Counted from the stretch's first letter, positions 17,890 through 26,684 are shown. The stretch is DNA of 64,000 bases from Oribacterium sp. (GCA_004554245.1 SFND01000001.1:62001-126000); one strand, 5' to 3'. A program made the numbers and translations. Notes: generated by a model from the letters alone, not told the origin.

Positions 17890-19164
17890 TTAAATATTTT
17901 TCATCCTCCGAAGTGTGACGGAAACGAAGAGGCTGAACAGCACCAGCAGCCCGCCCATCAGCAGTACATAGCTGATGGCACCGCCGAGCATGCCCCGGGC
18001 CGCCACCATGCGGTCGGCGCTCACGAAGGCGAGTACCGTCGTGAGGAGATAGCACAGGAAGATCCGGCGCTGCTCGCGCACCGTCACGAGAATATAGTAC
18101 ATCACATTGGCCATCGCATAAAGCGCGCCGCCGAGAATGATCAGCAGGAAGGACGGGAAGGCCGGCACGAGACGACCGGTCGCACTCGCTCCGAGGATGA
18201 GCTCGAAGATGCCGAGGCCCCAGCGGCCGAGAAGCAGTGTCGCCGCGAGGATGCCGAGGCTGAGAAACATGACCGCCCGCACCATGACCCGGACGGAGGC
18301 GCAGAAGCCCTCCGTATCCCGCACCGTAAACTGATCTGCCAGACGTGTAAGCATTGGCCGGATCAGAAAGTTCGCCAGCAGATAGATGAAGGAGGTGGGC
18401 ATAAACAGGATGTTAAAAAAGCCGGAATCTGCGTTCGACATCTGACGATCGATCGCGTACTTCGACGCGGAGAAGATGTAGAAGTCGAGGAATACGCCGA
18501 AAAACAGGAGGCTCGTGCTGCGGAGAAGTGTTCCGGCATGCGTCCAGGAGAACTGTGTATCGAGCTGTCCCTTCGGGCAGGCACGCAGCACGCGGATCGC
18601 GAAGGCCCAGGTGCCGAAGAGCTGCATGAGATCGGCGAGCAGGACGCTCGTAAGCAGACTGCCACTCAGGAGGAGGCTGCCGAGCAGGGTCACGACCGAG
18701 AGGCTCGTACGGAAGGCGAGCGACTGGCCGCTGCGGTACAGCAGGTTCTGGCGCTGCAGCTCCGACTCATAGACATCTGCATAGCCGTCGATGATCTTAT
18801 ACAGGGCGAGCAGCAGGAGGATGAGCGCCTTATGCAGGCTGTACTGTCCTGTGCCGAGCTGGACGCCGAGAAAGAGGAGACTTCCGAGGACCGCGAGCAG
18901 TGAGGTCAGGCGGCGGGTGCCGAGGTAATCACCGAAACTGTATTCCGGTGTCCGGTCCGTGATATGAAACGGGCGGATGCCGAAGTAGGCGACGATAAAC
19001 ATCTGCTGCCCCAGGGTGGAGAAGCCGAAACCAAAAATACCGCCCTCGTCGTCCCCGGCGATCCGGATGACGGCAAAGGCGAGCACGATGGAGGCCAGCG
19101 CGTAGAGAAGACTGCCGACGGCGTTCCACAGAAAATCCTTTTTCTGATTGTTTTCGTTATTCAT
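17890..19164 (-). CDS. polysaccharide flippase, Wzx type (second copy)
   Basis: A 424-residue membrane protein with about 12 hydrophobic segments. The N-terminus KDFLWNAVGSLLYALASIVLAFAVIRIAG is the conserved first helix of MOP-superfamily flippases in capsule loci. The start at 19164 (ATGAATAACG) overlaps the stop of the preceding GT2 gene by eight bases; an upstream extension to 19311 has no homology and reads through that gene. It is distinct in sequence from the flippase at 11844, implying that two different lipid-linked glycans are exported. Confidence 0.85.
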   Translation of the reverse strand: MNNENNQKKDFLWNAVGSLLYALASIVLAFAVIRIAGDDEGGIFGFGFSTLGQQMFIVAYFGIRPFHITDRTPEYSFGDYLGTRRLTSLLAVLGSLLFLGVQLGTGQYSLHKALILLLLALYKIIDGYADVYESELQRQNLLYRSGQSLAFRTSLSVVTLLGSLLLSGSLLTSVLLADLMQLFGTWAFAIRVLRACPKGQLDTQFSWTHAGTLLRSTSLLFFGVFLDFYIFSASKYAIDRQMSNADSGFFNILFMPTSFIYLLANFLIRPMLTRLADQFTVRDTEGFCASVRVMVRAVMFLSLGILAATLLLGRWGLGIFELILGASATGRLVPAFPSFLLIILGGALYAMANVMYYILVTVREQRRIFLCYLLTTVLAFVSADRMVAARGMLGGAISYVLLMGGLLVLFSLFVSVTLRRMKNI

Positions 19165-19858
19165 AGCTTTCTCTTTTTCGTGCGCCCTGCACCAGCAGGA
19201 TCGACACCAGCATGCGCGCCATGTAGCGGGCTGCGGTGAGCGGACGCAGGTAGGATTCACCAGACAGACGAGCGTTGATTTGGATCGGTGCCTCCGTGAT
19301 GCGCGCACCATTTTTCATGAGATAGGAAATCGTATCCGGCTCCGGGCCGTAGTTCATACGGTAGGCAAAGCAGGAGATCATCCGGCGGCTGTACATCCGG
19401 AGTCCGCAGGTCGGGTCCGTCACATGGACACCGGTCGTGAGCCGGATCGCGCCGGTGATCAGGCGGGAACCGATCTCCCGCATGCTGCCGCCCTTCTTCT
19501 GGTCGAGAAAACGGGAGCCGAGGACGATATCGTAGTCCCCCTCCTTCATCTTCTCGTAGAGTGCGCGGATGTCTTCGGCACGGTGCTGACCATCGCCGTC
19601 AAACTGTACCGCATAGCGGTAGCCACGACGTGCCGCGTACTGCATTCCGGTCTGAAAGCAGCCCGCGAGGCCGAGGTTCGTCGGCAGTGCGACATAGTTA
19701 TAGTGCTTCTCCTCGCAGAGTGCGATCGTGCCATCGGTCGAGCCATCCGATACGATCAGATAATCCATCGGAAAGTCCTGCGTCTCGATGTTCTCGATGA
19801 CCCGCGGGAGGTTCCCGGCTTCGTTGTACGCCGGGATGATAAGTAGTACATCATTCAT
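19157..19858 (-). CDS. polyprenyl-phosphate glycosyltransferase, DPM1-like GT2
   Basis: A 233-residue GT2 enzyme without extra membrane helices: LLIIPAYNEAGNLPRVIENI, IVSDGSTDGT, LPTNLGLAGCFQTGMQYA, VQFDGDGQHRAEDI (DxD) and IVLGSRFL, followed by the TDPTCGLRMYSRRM region. These match dolichyl/polyprenyl-phosphate mannose or glucose synthases. It may load a sugar on undecaprenyl phosphate, with the DUF2304 protein as partner. It lies 57 nt after the ATP-grasp gene. Confidence 0.85.
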   Translation of the reverse strand: MNDVLLIIPAYNEAGNLPRVIENIETQDFPMDYLIVSDGSTDGTIALCEEKHYNYVALPTNLGLAGCFQTGMQYAARRGYRYAVQFDGDGQHRAEDIRALYEKMKEGDYDIVLGSRFLDQKKGGSMREIGSRLITGAIRLTTGVHVTDPTCGLRMYSRRMISCFAYRMNYGPEPDTISYLMKNGARITEAPIQINARLSGESYLRPLTAARYMARMLVSILLVQGARKRESYE

Positions 19859-19915
19859 ACGTTAAACACTTCTGCCATCACTGGCAAGCCACGCCCTGAC
19901 TGTGGGCGATGGAGA

Positions 19916-20938
19916 TCACATCCTGAATTCCTGATATTTTCTGGTCATGAAGCCCGTCACCGGTTTCTCTTCTCCACTGATTTCACCACCGTCGAAAATC
20001 GCGAGATGCATGTGCACCGCCGGTACCTCCGCGAGCTCCGTGAAAGCGACACCACCCGCGAAACGCGGGTTACACTCGATGAAATAGTAGATGCCGGAGC
20101 CCTCGCCCCGGATGAACTCGAAGTTCACACAGCCGAGAATCTCCGCCCGCGCTGCGATCGCGCGGCAGGTTGCCTCCAGTACCGGATCCTCAAACACGCG
20201 TACCGAAAGACCTGCGCCGTTCGGTGTACGCAGCAGCTCCTCACGCGGAACGGCGGTACAGTGACCGGCGGCATCACGAATCACATCCACGGTGATGACA
20301 TGTCCTTTAATCATCGGTTGCACGAGATAGTGCTCGAGGCTGGTATCCTCAAGCTTCGTCGGGTCCATAATACTCGAAAACGCGAAGCCGAGCTGATCCT
20401 CCTGGTAGATGCGGTAGAGCCCACTGGAGCTGCGGCCATCGACCGGCTTCAGGATGATCGGATAGCTGACCGTCTCGAAATCGATCTCCGAGGCACGCTC
20501 GGTCGGAATCGTCCGAACCGCTGTCCGAATCTCCTCCGGGCTCTCGTCGAGCACCCCGTCCACGAGCGTCTTCATCTCGAATTTATCACGCAGGATACGG
20601 ATGCTCTTCTCCGGCGACATACAGATCCGGCAGTCCCCGGTCTCGATCTCCGCACGATGCCGATTCAATGCATCGACCTCCACATCGATGAGCGGCAGGA
20701 TACGGCTGACCTGCTCCCGGGTGCAGATGTCCCGGATAAAGTCGATGTACTTCTCCTCCTCACTCGCATACGGTGCCTGATAAAAGGCGTCCACCATGAG
20801 GGAGGCCGCCACCCAGTCTGCTTCATATATATCCGTGCCGATGATGCGCCAGCCCTCCTGACGCAGTGTCCGGATCACCGTATCGGCACTGAAGGAGCCG
20901 ATCGCCGTGACCAGGGCGGTACGCTGTGTTGTATTCAT
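19916..20938 (-). CDS. ATP-grasp ligase, carbamoyl-phosphate-synthase-like
   Basis: A 340-residue ATP-grasp enzyme. An N-terminal Rossmann-like preATP-grasp domain (ALVTAIGSFSADTVIRTLRQEGWRIIGTDI) is followed by the ATP-grasp fold (DKFEMKTLVD, YPIILKPVDGRSSSGLYRI, YLVQPMIKGHVITVDVIRD) and the metal site FEFIRGEGSGIYYFIECNPRFAGGV. Such proteins form an amide or peptide bond using acyl-phosphate. Next to a DegT aminotransferase it could acylate an amino sugar with an amino acid; this is inference. The substrate is unknown. Confidence 0.8.
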   Translation of the reverse strand: MNTTQRTALVTAIGSFSADTVIRTLRQEGWRIIGTDIYEADWVAASLMVDAFYQAPYASEEEKYIDFIRDICTREQVSRILPLIDVEVDALNRHRAEIETGDCRICMSPEKSIRILRDKFEMKTLVDGVLDESPEEIRTAVRTIPTERASEIDFETVSYPIILKPVDGRSSSGLYRIYQEDQLGFAFSSIMDPTKLEDTSLEHYLVQPMIKGHVITVDVIRDAAGHCTAVPREELLRTPNGAGLSVRVFEDPVLEATCRAIAARAEILGCVNFEFIRGEGSGIYYFIECNPRFAGGVAFTELAEVPAVHMHLAIFDGGEISGEEKPVTGFMTRKYQEFRM

Positions 20939-21070
20939 ACGATCACCTTTCTCACCGCGAGGCTCCCCCGCGGTATCTATCTACAGAGCCCTGCGTGCCG
21001 TGGTTCCGATCATGTATCTCAGGTCAATGTCGGAGATCCGGCCACATCATCATGCAGCGGCAGTGGCTCT

Positions 21071-22177
21071 CTATCCGAGGATGATGCTGCAGATCCGGTC
21101 CACATCCTCGAGTGCGAGATCCGGATACATCGGCAGGGTCAGGATCTCCTGGCTCACCAGCAGTGCATGTGGTGTATCCTTCACATCATAGTGATCCTGG
21201 TAACAACTGTAGGCATTGATGCAAGGATAGAAGTACTTCCGGGCACGGATATTTTCCGCCTTCAGACGGTCGAAAATCTCGTCCCGCGTGTACGTATAGT
21301 CATGGAAGCGTACCGGCATATAGGCATAGTTCGATTTTACGTTCGACGGAATCTCCGGGAAAGTGATGCCCGGAACATCCGCGAGATGCGCGCGGTAGCG
21401 CTCGAACACGAGCTTCCGCTTCGCGATGTACTCGTCCACATGACGCAGATTGCAGAGGCCCATCGCCGCCGCAAACTCGTTCATCTTTCCGTTGCCGCCG
21501 ACCGACGCGACCTCCTCCTGCCCGAGGATACCGAAGTTTTTCAGCTCGTAGAGCTTCTCCATCAGCGCTGGATCCGGTTTTCCGGTCGTGACGGCGCCAC
21601 CCTCGATGGAATTAAAGACCTTCGTCGCATGGAAGGAAAATATCGAGGCATCACCGAAGGTGCCGACCCCCTGTCCGTCCAGCTCCTCGCCGAAGGTATG
21701 GGCGGCATCATAGATGACCTTCAGATGATGGCGGTCCGCAATCTTCTGAATCCGGTGAACATCGCAGATGTTTCCATAGACATGCACCGGCACGATCGCG
21801 CTGGTGCGCTCGGTGATCAGGGACTCAAGCTGATCGACATCGATCGTATAGTCCCGCATGTTGATATCACAGAAGACCGGCGTGAGGCCGTTCCGCACGA
21901 TTGCATGGGTCGTGGAGGCGAAGGAAAACGGTGTCGTGATGACCTCGCCATGGAGGTCCATCGCCTGCAGCAGAAACTCCAGCGCACTGTGTCCGTTCAC
22001 GAAGAGCTGCACGGATCCGACCTTCAGATAGTCCTGAAGCTTCGCCCGAAGCGTCTCGTGGTACTCGCCCATATTGGTAAGCCACGCTGTGTCCCAGATA
22101 TGCTGCAGCAGCTCCTCGTACTCGGAAAGCGGCGGCAGACTGGCGCGCGTGACGTTGATGATTTTTGAATCACTCAT
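21071..22177 (-). CDS. DegT/DnrJ/EryC1/StrS sugar aminotransferase
   Basis: PLP-dependent aminotransferase of nucleotide-sugar 3- or 4-keto groups, 368 residues. Key motifs are FVNGHSALEFLLQAM, TTPFSFASTTHAIVRNGLTPVFCDIN, IYDAAHTFGEEL with the PLP-binding Asp, and the Schiff-base lysine in FSFHATKVFNSIEGGAV. First gene of the minus operon, behind the promoter at 22267. RmlA/RmlB elsewhere in the window make dTDP-4-keto-6-deoxyglucose, a typical substrate of this family, so the product may be a dTDP-amino-dideoxyhexose (inference). Confidence 0.88.
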   Translation of the reverse strand: MSDSKIINVTRASLPPLSEYEELLQHIWDTAWLTNMGEYHETLRAKLQDYLKVGSVQLFVNGHSALEFLLQAMDLHGEVITTPFSFASTTHAIVRNGLTPVFCDINMRDYTIDVDQLESLITERTSAIVPVHVYGNICDVHRIQKIADRHHLKVIYDAAHTFGEELDGQGVGTFGDASIFSFHATKVFNSIEGGAVTTGKPDPALMEKLYELKNFGILGQEEVASVGGNGKMNEFAAAMGLCNLRHVDEYIAKRKLVFERYRAHLADVPGITFPEIPSNVKSNYAYMPVRFHDYTYTRDEIFDRLKAENIRARKYFYPCINAYSCYQDHYDVKDTPHALLVSQEILTLPMYPDLALEDVDRICSIILG

Positions 22178-22266
22178 GATTTTTTCTCCTGCCGCTTCTG
22201 CGGCTTCGCCGATGTAAAAATTACGAATTTCCTACGAAATTTCGACATTCTGACGAACTCGTTACG

Positions 22267-22295
22267 ATTCTATAATATTGCATTTAAAATGTAAA
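22267..22295 (-). promoter_or_regulatory. promoter of the seven-gene minus operon
   Basis: Reading leftwards, TTTACA (22295-22290) and TAGAAT (22272-22267) are 17 bases apart. This leaves a leader of about 80 nt before the aminotransferase ATG. The leader holds short inverted repeats (GCCGC-TTCT-GCGGC, CGAAATTTCG). Confidence 0.6.
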
Positions 22296-22376
22296 CCCGG
22301 GGTGGAAAGCGCTCGGCTTTTGTGTTATCTTTTAGGCAGAAAATTTAACCATTTTAAATCTTGGAGGATTTAATGT

Positions 22377-24017
22377 ATGAGTATGAAGCGTACACTTGCG
22401 ATCGTGGCCGCTGCCGCTATGATGATGGCACAGCCGCTGACCACCCTCGCTGCCACACCGGGCGATAACCTGACCCCGCAGTTCGAGATCCATGACGCGG
22501 GCACCACGGCCACGGTGGATTTCTCAAATCAGACCAGCGGCACGACGACCGCTCCGGCCGCTACACAGGCACCGGTAAGCACCGTCGTTCCTGCTGGTAC
22601 CACCGCACCGGGCACGGTGCTGCCGGATGCTGCACAGACCACAACCGATGCGGCTGCTGCAACCACCGGTATGACCGCCAGCACCGGCAACAAGATTCTG
22701 CCGAAGATCAATCCGGTCGTGGAGACGATCCGTCCATACATGACGGTCGACAGCACGGGTGATATGCAGGCCGATCCGGTACTCAACCTGATCCCGCTCG
22801 GCACCTATTTCATCAAGGATGCGAACGGCAACCGTATCGACTGGGCAACCACCGTACAGAACGAGTCCTTCGCCTATGCACCGAACGGCTTCACCAGCTT
22901 CTCTCTGGAGCACGCCGGCATCGCCCGCTGGTACTACAGAACCTATAACGCTACTGCCGGCTGGGGTCCATGGGCCACATCGAAGGAAAACACACCGAAC
23001 CAGGGTGTCGTATCTGCGATGCAGCTCCGTGTAAAGGGTAACTCTCATAAGTATGGCACCCTGTACTACAGAGCCGTCCTGAACGACGGTACCGTCACCG
23101 ACTGGGCACGTGAGGGCCAGGCCGTCGGTGTTGTCGGTGATTCGAACCGCTACATCTGCGCGATCAAGCTCGCGTACTGGCGCAAGGACGTTCCGTTCCC
23201 ATATGAGACCACCAAGCCGCTGGACAATGCAAACAACGAGGGTGTCATCATCACCTCGGAGGGCGCACGCTACATCACCGGTGATGGCCGTGCCTATACC
23301 GGCTGGGGCTTCGATGAGGATTCGAACCAGTACTACTTCGTCGATGGTGTCGCGGTCACCGGCTGGCATGCCGTCGATGGCTACAACATCTACTTCGATG
23401 AGAAGGGTGTCGCACTGAAGGATCTCTCCGGCGTCATGGGTGCACAGTCCAGCTACGCGATCCGCATCAACAAGGCGACCAGAACCGCCTATGTCATGAC
23501 GAAGGATGAAAGCGGCAACTTCACCATCCCGTATAAGACCCTGATGGTCACCGTCGGTACGGATACACCGCTCGGCTCCTTCAAGATCTACGCGAAGTAC
23601 AGATGGCACTTCATGCATAAGGGCTGCTACTGCCAGTTCCTGAGCCGCTTTAACGGACCGTACCTGCTCCACTCGCTGCTCTACAGCTCACCGGATCACA
23701 ACACGCTCGACGCCATCAACTATAACTACATGGACGACGCGGTTTCCGGTGGATGCATCCGTCTGAAGGCCGTCGACTGTGCATGGATCTACAACAACTG
23801 TGGAAACGGCACACCAGTCATCATCTACAACGATATGTGGGATAAGGGCCCGATCGAGAAGGATGCCATCGAGCAGCCGATCCCGAGAGAGCAGACCTAC
23901 GATCCGACCGATCCGGTTGTAACCGCACAGCAGGATGCTGCTGCACGCGCCGCGGAAGAGCAGGCCGTGAAGGAAGCAGAATCCGCTGCCGCAGCCGGTC
24001 AGGGCGAACCACAGTAA
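22377..24017 (+). CDS. secreted L,D-transpeptidase (YkuD) with wall-binding-like repeats
   Basis: A 546-residue exported protein. Order: signal peptide (about residues 1-26, ending TTLAA), a Thr/Ala-rich linker to about residue 110, a middle domain, two choline/wall-binding-like repeats near residues 300-350 (GWGFDEDSNQYYFVDGVAVTGW, shortened here as GW...YYF...GVAVTGW), then the YkuD catalytic domain with SGGCIRL and the nucleophile Cys460. An Ala/Glu-rich tail ends the protein. It would form 3-3 cross-links or anchor proteins to peptidoglycan outside the cell. GGAGGA precedes the start by nine bases. Transcribed alone. Confidence 0.87.
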   Translation: MSMKRTLAIVAAAAMMMAQPLTTLAATPGDNLTPQFEIHDAGTTATVDFSNQTSGTTTAPAATQAPVSTVVPAGTTAPGTVLPDAAQTTTDAAAATTGMTASTGNKILPKINPVVETIRPYMTVDSTGDMQADPVLNLIPLGTYFIKDANGNRIDWATTVQNESFAYAPNGFTSFSLEHAGIARWYYRTYNATAGWGPWATSKENTPNQGVVSAMQLRVKGNSHKYGTLYYRAVLNDGTVTDWAREGQAVGVVGDSNRYICAIKLAYWRKDVPFPYETTKPLDNANNEGVIITSEGARYITGDGRAYTGWGFDEDSNQYYFVDGVAVTGWHAVDGYNIYFDEKGVALKDLSGVMGAQSSYAIRINKATRTAYVMTKDESGNFTIPYKTLMVTVGTDTPLGSFKIYAKYRWHFMHKGCYCQFLSRFNGPYLLHSLLYSSPDHNTLDAINYNYMDDAVSGGCIRLKAVDCAWIYNNCGNGTPVIIYNDMWDKGPIEKDAIEQPIPREQTYDPTDPVVTAQQDAAARAAEEQAVKEAESAAAAGQGEPQ

Positions 24018-24050
24018 ACCAGATTTCCGATTCAATAGTATAAATAACGC

Positions 24051-24099
24051 AGTCTGCCCCACGAACGGTGTTCACCGATCGTGGGGCAGACTCTTTTTT
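24051..24099 (+). terminator. intrinsic terminator after the L,D-transpeptidase
   Basis: AGTCTGCCCCACGAACGGTG (24051-24070) pairs with 24073-24092 over 20 bp with one A-A mismatch, then CTTTTTT. The convergent AEC gene ends at 24098. It is a near copy of the hairpin at 15126-15169, with paired changes that keep the stem. Confidence 0.9.
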
Positions 24100-25030
24100 A
24101 GTTTAGTGTTTCATATAAGAAGACCATGCACGGCATGGTGAAGATCGAGAGCAGGGTCGTGAGGACGTAGAGCGAGCTTGCGTAGGCGGCGTCGCGGTCA
24201 TACAGCTGGGCCATTGAGGTGATGGTGGCACAGGCCGGCGTGATGGATGGCAGGAAGACGGTGAGCAGGATGGCGTCGGCATGTGGTATCTGCGCGAGAT
24301 CGAGAAACGGCTTCATAAGAAGCAGTGCGAGGAGCGGATAAACCATGAGGCGCAGCACGACGGTCACATAGTTGTGCCGTGTCAGTACGATGCGCTTCAG
24401 TGGCGTTTCGGCGATCGCCATGCCGGCGAGGATCATGCCGGTCGGACCGATCATGTTGTTCATCATCACGAGGACATCCTGGACACTGCCCGGCAACTCG
24501 ATGTGCAGAAGGAAGAGGATGACACCGACGAGGATCGAGAGGATGTTTACGTTCAGCAGCACCTTTTTCCAGTCGATTTTCTTTTCCTCACAGAGCAGGA
24601 ACTTGCCATGGCTCCAGAGGAGGATGAGCTGGATCGCCACGAAGGCACTGCAGTAGATGACGTACTCCTGTCCGAGAAGCACCTGCACCAGCGGGATGAC
24701 GAGGATGCCGGCGTTCGGATAGATGCAGCTCGCCTGCTCGATGGCGTTCAGGTGCAGCAGCTTCCGCAGTGGGATCGTGATGACGAGAAACAGGATATGA
24801 ACTGCAACCGCGGCCACGCAGGCCAGCGCGAGTCCCTTCTGCACCTCCGGCGTCGCCTCCACCTGGAAGGCGTTGATGATGACACAGGGCATGATGAGAT
24901 AGACGAGCACGACCGACAGCGCTTTACTGTCGGAGGCCTTTAAAAGACCGAGCTTCACGATGGCGTAGCCCATCAGCATGATGGCAAACAGCTTCAGAAT
25001 CTGAAGCGCAAGTAATAGACTGATCTGCAT
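24098..25030 (-). CDS. AEC family (auxin efflux carrier-like) transporter
   Basis: A 310-residue membrane protein with about ten hydrophobic segments: LLALQILKLFAIMLMGYAIVKLGLL, then SVVLVYLIMPCVIINAF, a family hallmark, and a C-terminal repeat of the same topology (LTVFLPSITPACATITSMAQLY). Family members move organic acids or similar anions; the substrate here is unknown. The start at 25030 is set by AAAGGA upstream; an earlier ATG at 25066 lacks one. It is monocistronic and convergent with the L,D-transpeptidase. Confidence 0.85.
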   Translation of the reverse strand: MQISLLLALQILKLFAIMLMGYAIVKLGLLKASDSKALSVVLVYLIMPCVIINAFQVEATPEVQKGLALACVAAVAVHILFLVITIPLRKLLHLNAIEQASCIYPNAGILVIPLVQVLLGQEYVIYCSAFVAIQLILLWSHGKFLLCEEKKIDWKKVLLNVNILSILVGVILFLLHIELPGSVQDVLVMMNNMIGPTGMILAGMAIAETPLKRIVLTRHNYVTVVLRLMVYPLLALLLMKPFLDLAQIPHADAILLTVFLPSITPACATITSMAQLYDRDAAYASSLYVLTTLLSIFTMPCMVFLYETLN

Positions 25031-25159
25031 GATATGTTCCTTTCGTGCATCGATGAGGATGCACATGATGTAGTGGCTTATCCGATGCCGATGTATGGAC
25101 GTGCAGCTGAGTGCAGACCATGAATCCTGATTTTCGGCATCATCTGATGTACCGTTCTA

Positions 25160-26326
25160 TCACATTGCGAGGCGCGCGGTGATTTTTTTTACGATTTTAT
25201 CCTGAAGCTTCCCTATGCTCTGCTCATAGAGCCAGGATGTGAGGAAGAGGGCCGCGAAGCTCACCACCGTGAGGATCACGAATACCTTCGAGTAGGAGAT
25301 GCGATTCACGAGACGGAGGTAGAGATGGAGTGACAGACTCGCGATGAGCGGGAAGTGTACGAGGTATACCGCGAAGTTCATCGGCGCGACACGCTTCAGT
25401 GGGGCCCACTCGAGTGCACGTTGGAGCGGCGGGCAGTTCATGACACCGACGATGAGGCTGAAGCTGAACAGCATGACCCAGTAGGCGCTCCAGATAAACA
25501 CTGGGGCGATCGCCGGACAGTGTGCACGGAAAAACGGATACAGTACGCGCTGCAGGCCACCGGCATCCAGGGCGATCGGGAGCAGCACGAGCAGCAGGAA
25601 GAAGAAGCGGAGCAGGGGGTGCCCGTCTTTTTCGTGCTGTGTAAGCCACGCCTTCAGTGCGTCATCCAGCTTTCGGAGGATGAGCCCCATCAACACGAGA
25701 TGCACATGGAAGAAGTTCGGCTCCGGCAGATGGAAAAAGCTGTAAACGAAGACCGCAAGGCAGCTGAACTGAAAGAGGCGGAGCGGAAGCTTCTGCTCCA
25801 CTGCGTTATACAGGTAGATGATGCAGGTGCCGAGCAGAATGTACTTCATCATCCAGAGCGGACCGTTCAGATCCCCGTCCAGGGTGACGGTGGCGCGGAG
25901 CAGCTCCGGGATCGTCGGTGCATGCGTGTAGTAGGTCGCGAGCCAGGCGTTGTGCAGCAGTGCACTTGCCTCCGCCGTCGGATAGCCCACGGTATAGTAC
26001 AGGATAAACGCGACGAGATTGATGAAGAAAAACGGCACCACGAAGCGAAGATAGCGCGCCAGCAGCTGCGGCAGCAGATGCTGCGCCCTCGTCCGTTTGA
26101 ACGACGCGAGATAACCGGACAGGATACAGAAACCATACAGCGCGAGGCTCGAATCCAGCAGCACCGACAGCGGATACGTAAACAGCCGCTCGAGCTCCTG
26201 CCGCAGCGCCGGTCGCGGATCACACAGCGTCCAGAACACCCCTGCCAGATGCGCCCAGAAAATCATCAGACAGAAAATATATTTTAAAGAATCAAGATAG
26301 TATAAACGCTTTGATGAAGTTCCCAT
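25160..26326 (-). CDS. membrane acyltransferase, acyltransferase-3/OafA-like
   Basis: A 388-residue integral membrane protein: LYYLDSLKYIFCLMIFWAHLAGVFW holds the catalytic histidine context, followed by about ten hydrophobic helices and FAVYLVHFPLIASLSL, the conserved late motif of the family. It likely O-acylates a surface glycan. AAAGGA lies eight bases before the second ATG (26326), which is therefore preferred over 26332. It faces away from the DUF2142 gene across the structured element at 26377-26684. Confidence 0.85.
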   Translation of the reverse strand: MGTSSKRLYYLDSLKYIFCLMIFWAHLAGVFWTLCDPRPALRQELERLFTYPLSVLLDSSLALYGFCILSGYLASFKRTRAQHLLPQLLARYLRFVVPFFFINLVAFILYYTVGYPTAEASALLHNAWLATYYTHAPTIPELLRATVTLDGDLNGPLWMMKYILLGTCIIYLYNAVEQKLPLRLFQFSCLAVFVYSFFHLPEPNFFHVHLVLMGLILRKLDDALKAWLTQHEKDGHPLLRFFFLLLVLLPIALDAGGLQRVLYPFFRAHCPAIAPVFIWSAYWVMLFSFSLIVGVMNCPPLQRALEWAPLKRVAPMNFAVYLVHFPLIASLSLHLYLRLVNRISYSKVFVILTVVSFAALFLTSWLYEQSIGKLQDKIVKKITARLAM

Positions 26327-26371
26327 AATCATTTCCTTTATTTATAGTGATCATCATTAATGTAGTAAAAA

Positions 26372-26400
26372 TTGCCTGAATGCGCAATATATAGTAGAAT
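26372..26400 (+). promoter_or_regulatory. promoter upstream of the structured element
   Basis: TTGCCT (26372-26377) and TAGAAT (26395-26400) are 17 bases apart. The predicted start near 26407 would place the whole 26430-26684 structure in the transcript. An inverted repeat TGAATGCGCAAT (26377-26388) overlaps its spacer. Confidence 0.55.
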
Positions 26401-26684
26401 AAGCTCATTTAATACGGAAGTCGTGCTCAGAAAATCGGCGCAGGGAGGGCACTGAATTGCGCATTCAAAGAACAGGTTCTGCCGAAGTGTCCGTGACTGA
26501 CATACAGGCTTGCCTGCTATGGCAGTCACGGACACTTCGACGGGTTCTGTACTTTGAATTAAGGTTTATCACGGGGGTGTCGCCCGTAGGGCGTGGGGCC
26601 CCCGTGATGCCCTAGTGGCGAACGTATTCAGGGTTTTGCCGTACGCAAAACTTCGCTGACAGTGCCCTCCCTGCGCCGATTTTC
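26377..26684 (+). ncRNA. large multi-hairpin element, putative structured RNA or leader
   Basis: A closing stem of 25 perfect base pairs joins 26430-26454 to 26660-26684. It encloses three hairpins: H1 26463-26559, whose inner 17-bp perfect stem is CGAAGTGTCCGTGACTG at 26483-26499 with 26523-26539 and whose outer ATTCAAAG/CTTTGAAT pairs across internal loops; H2 26568-26608 (ATCACGGGGG with CCCCCGTGAT, nested CGCCC/GGGCG); and H3 26634-26650 (TTTTGC/GCAAAA). A further 12-bp repeat (26377-26388 with 26456-26467) competes with H1. No coding potential. It sits behind a good promoter and ends 26 nt before the DUF2142 start. A mobile MITE-like origin is an alternative. Confidence 0.65.

Noticed and set aside
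20006..22168. A 720-codon open frame on the plus strand opposite the aminotransferase and ATP-grasp genes
   Set aside because: It is antisense to two genes with complete family motifs, and its translation has no recognisable domain. Long antisense frames are expected at this GC content.
26430..26684. Insertion sequence with 25-bp terminal inverted repeats
   Set aside because: There is no transposase frame inside the 255 bp and no clear target-site duplication. It is kept as a structured element with MITE as the alternative.
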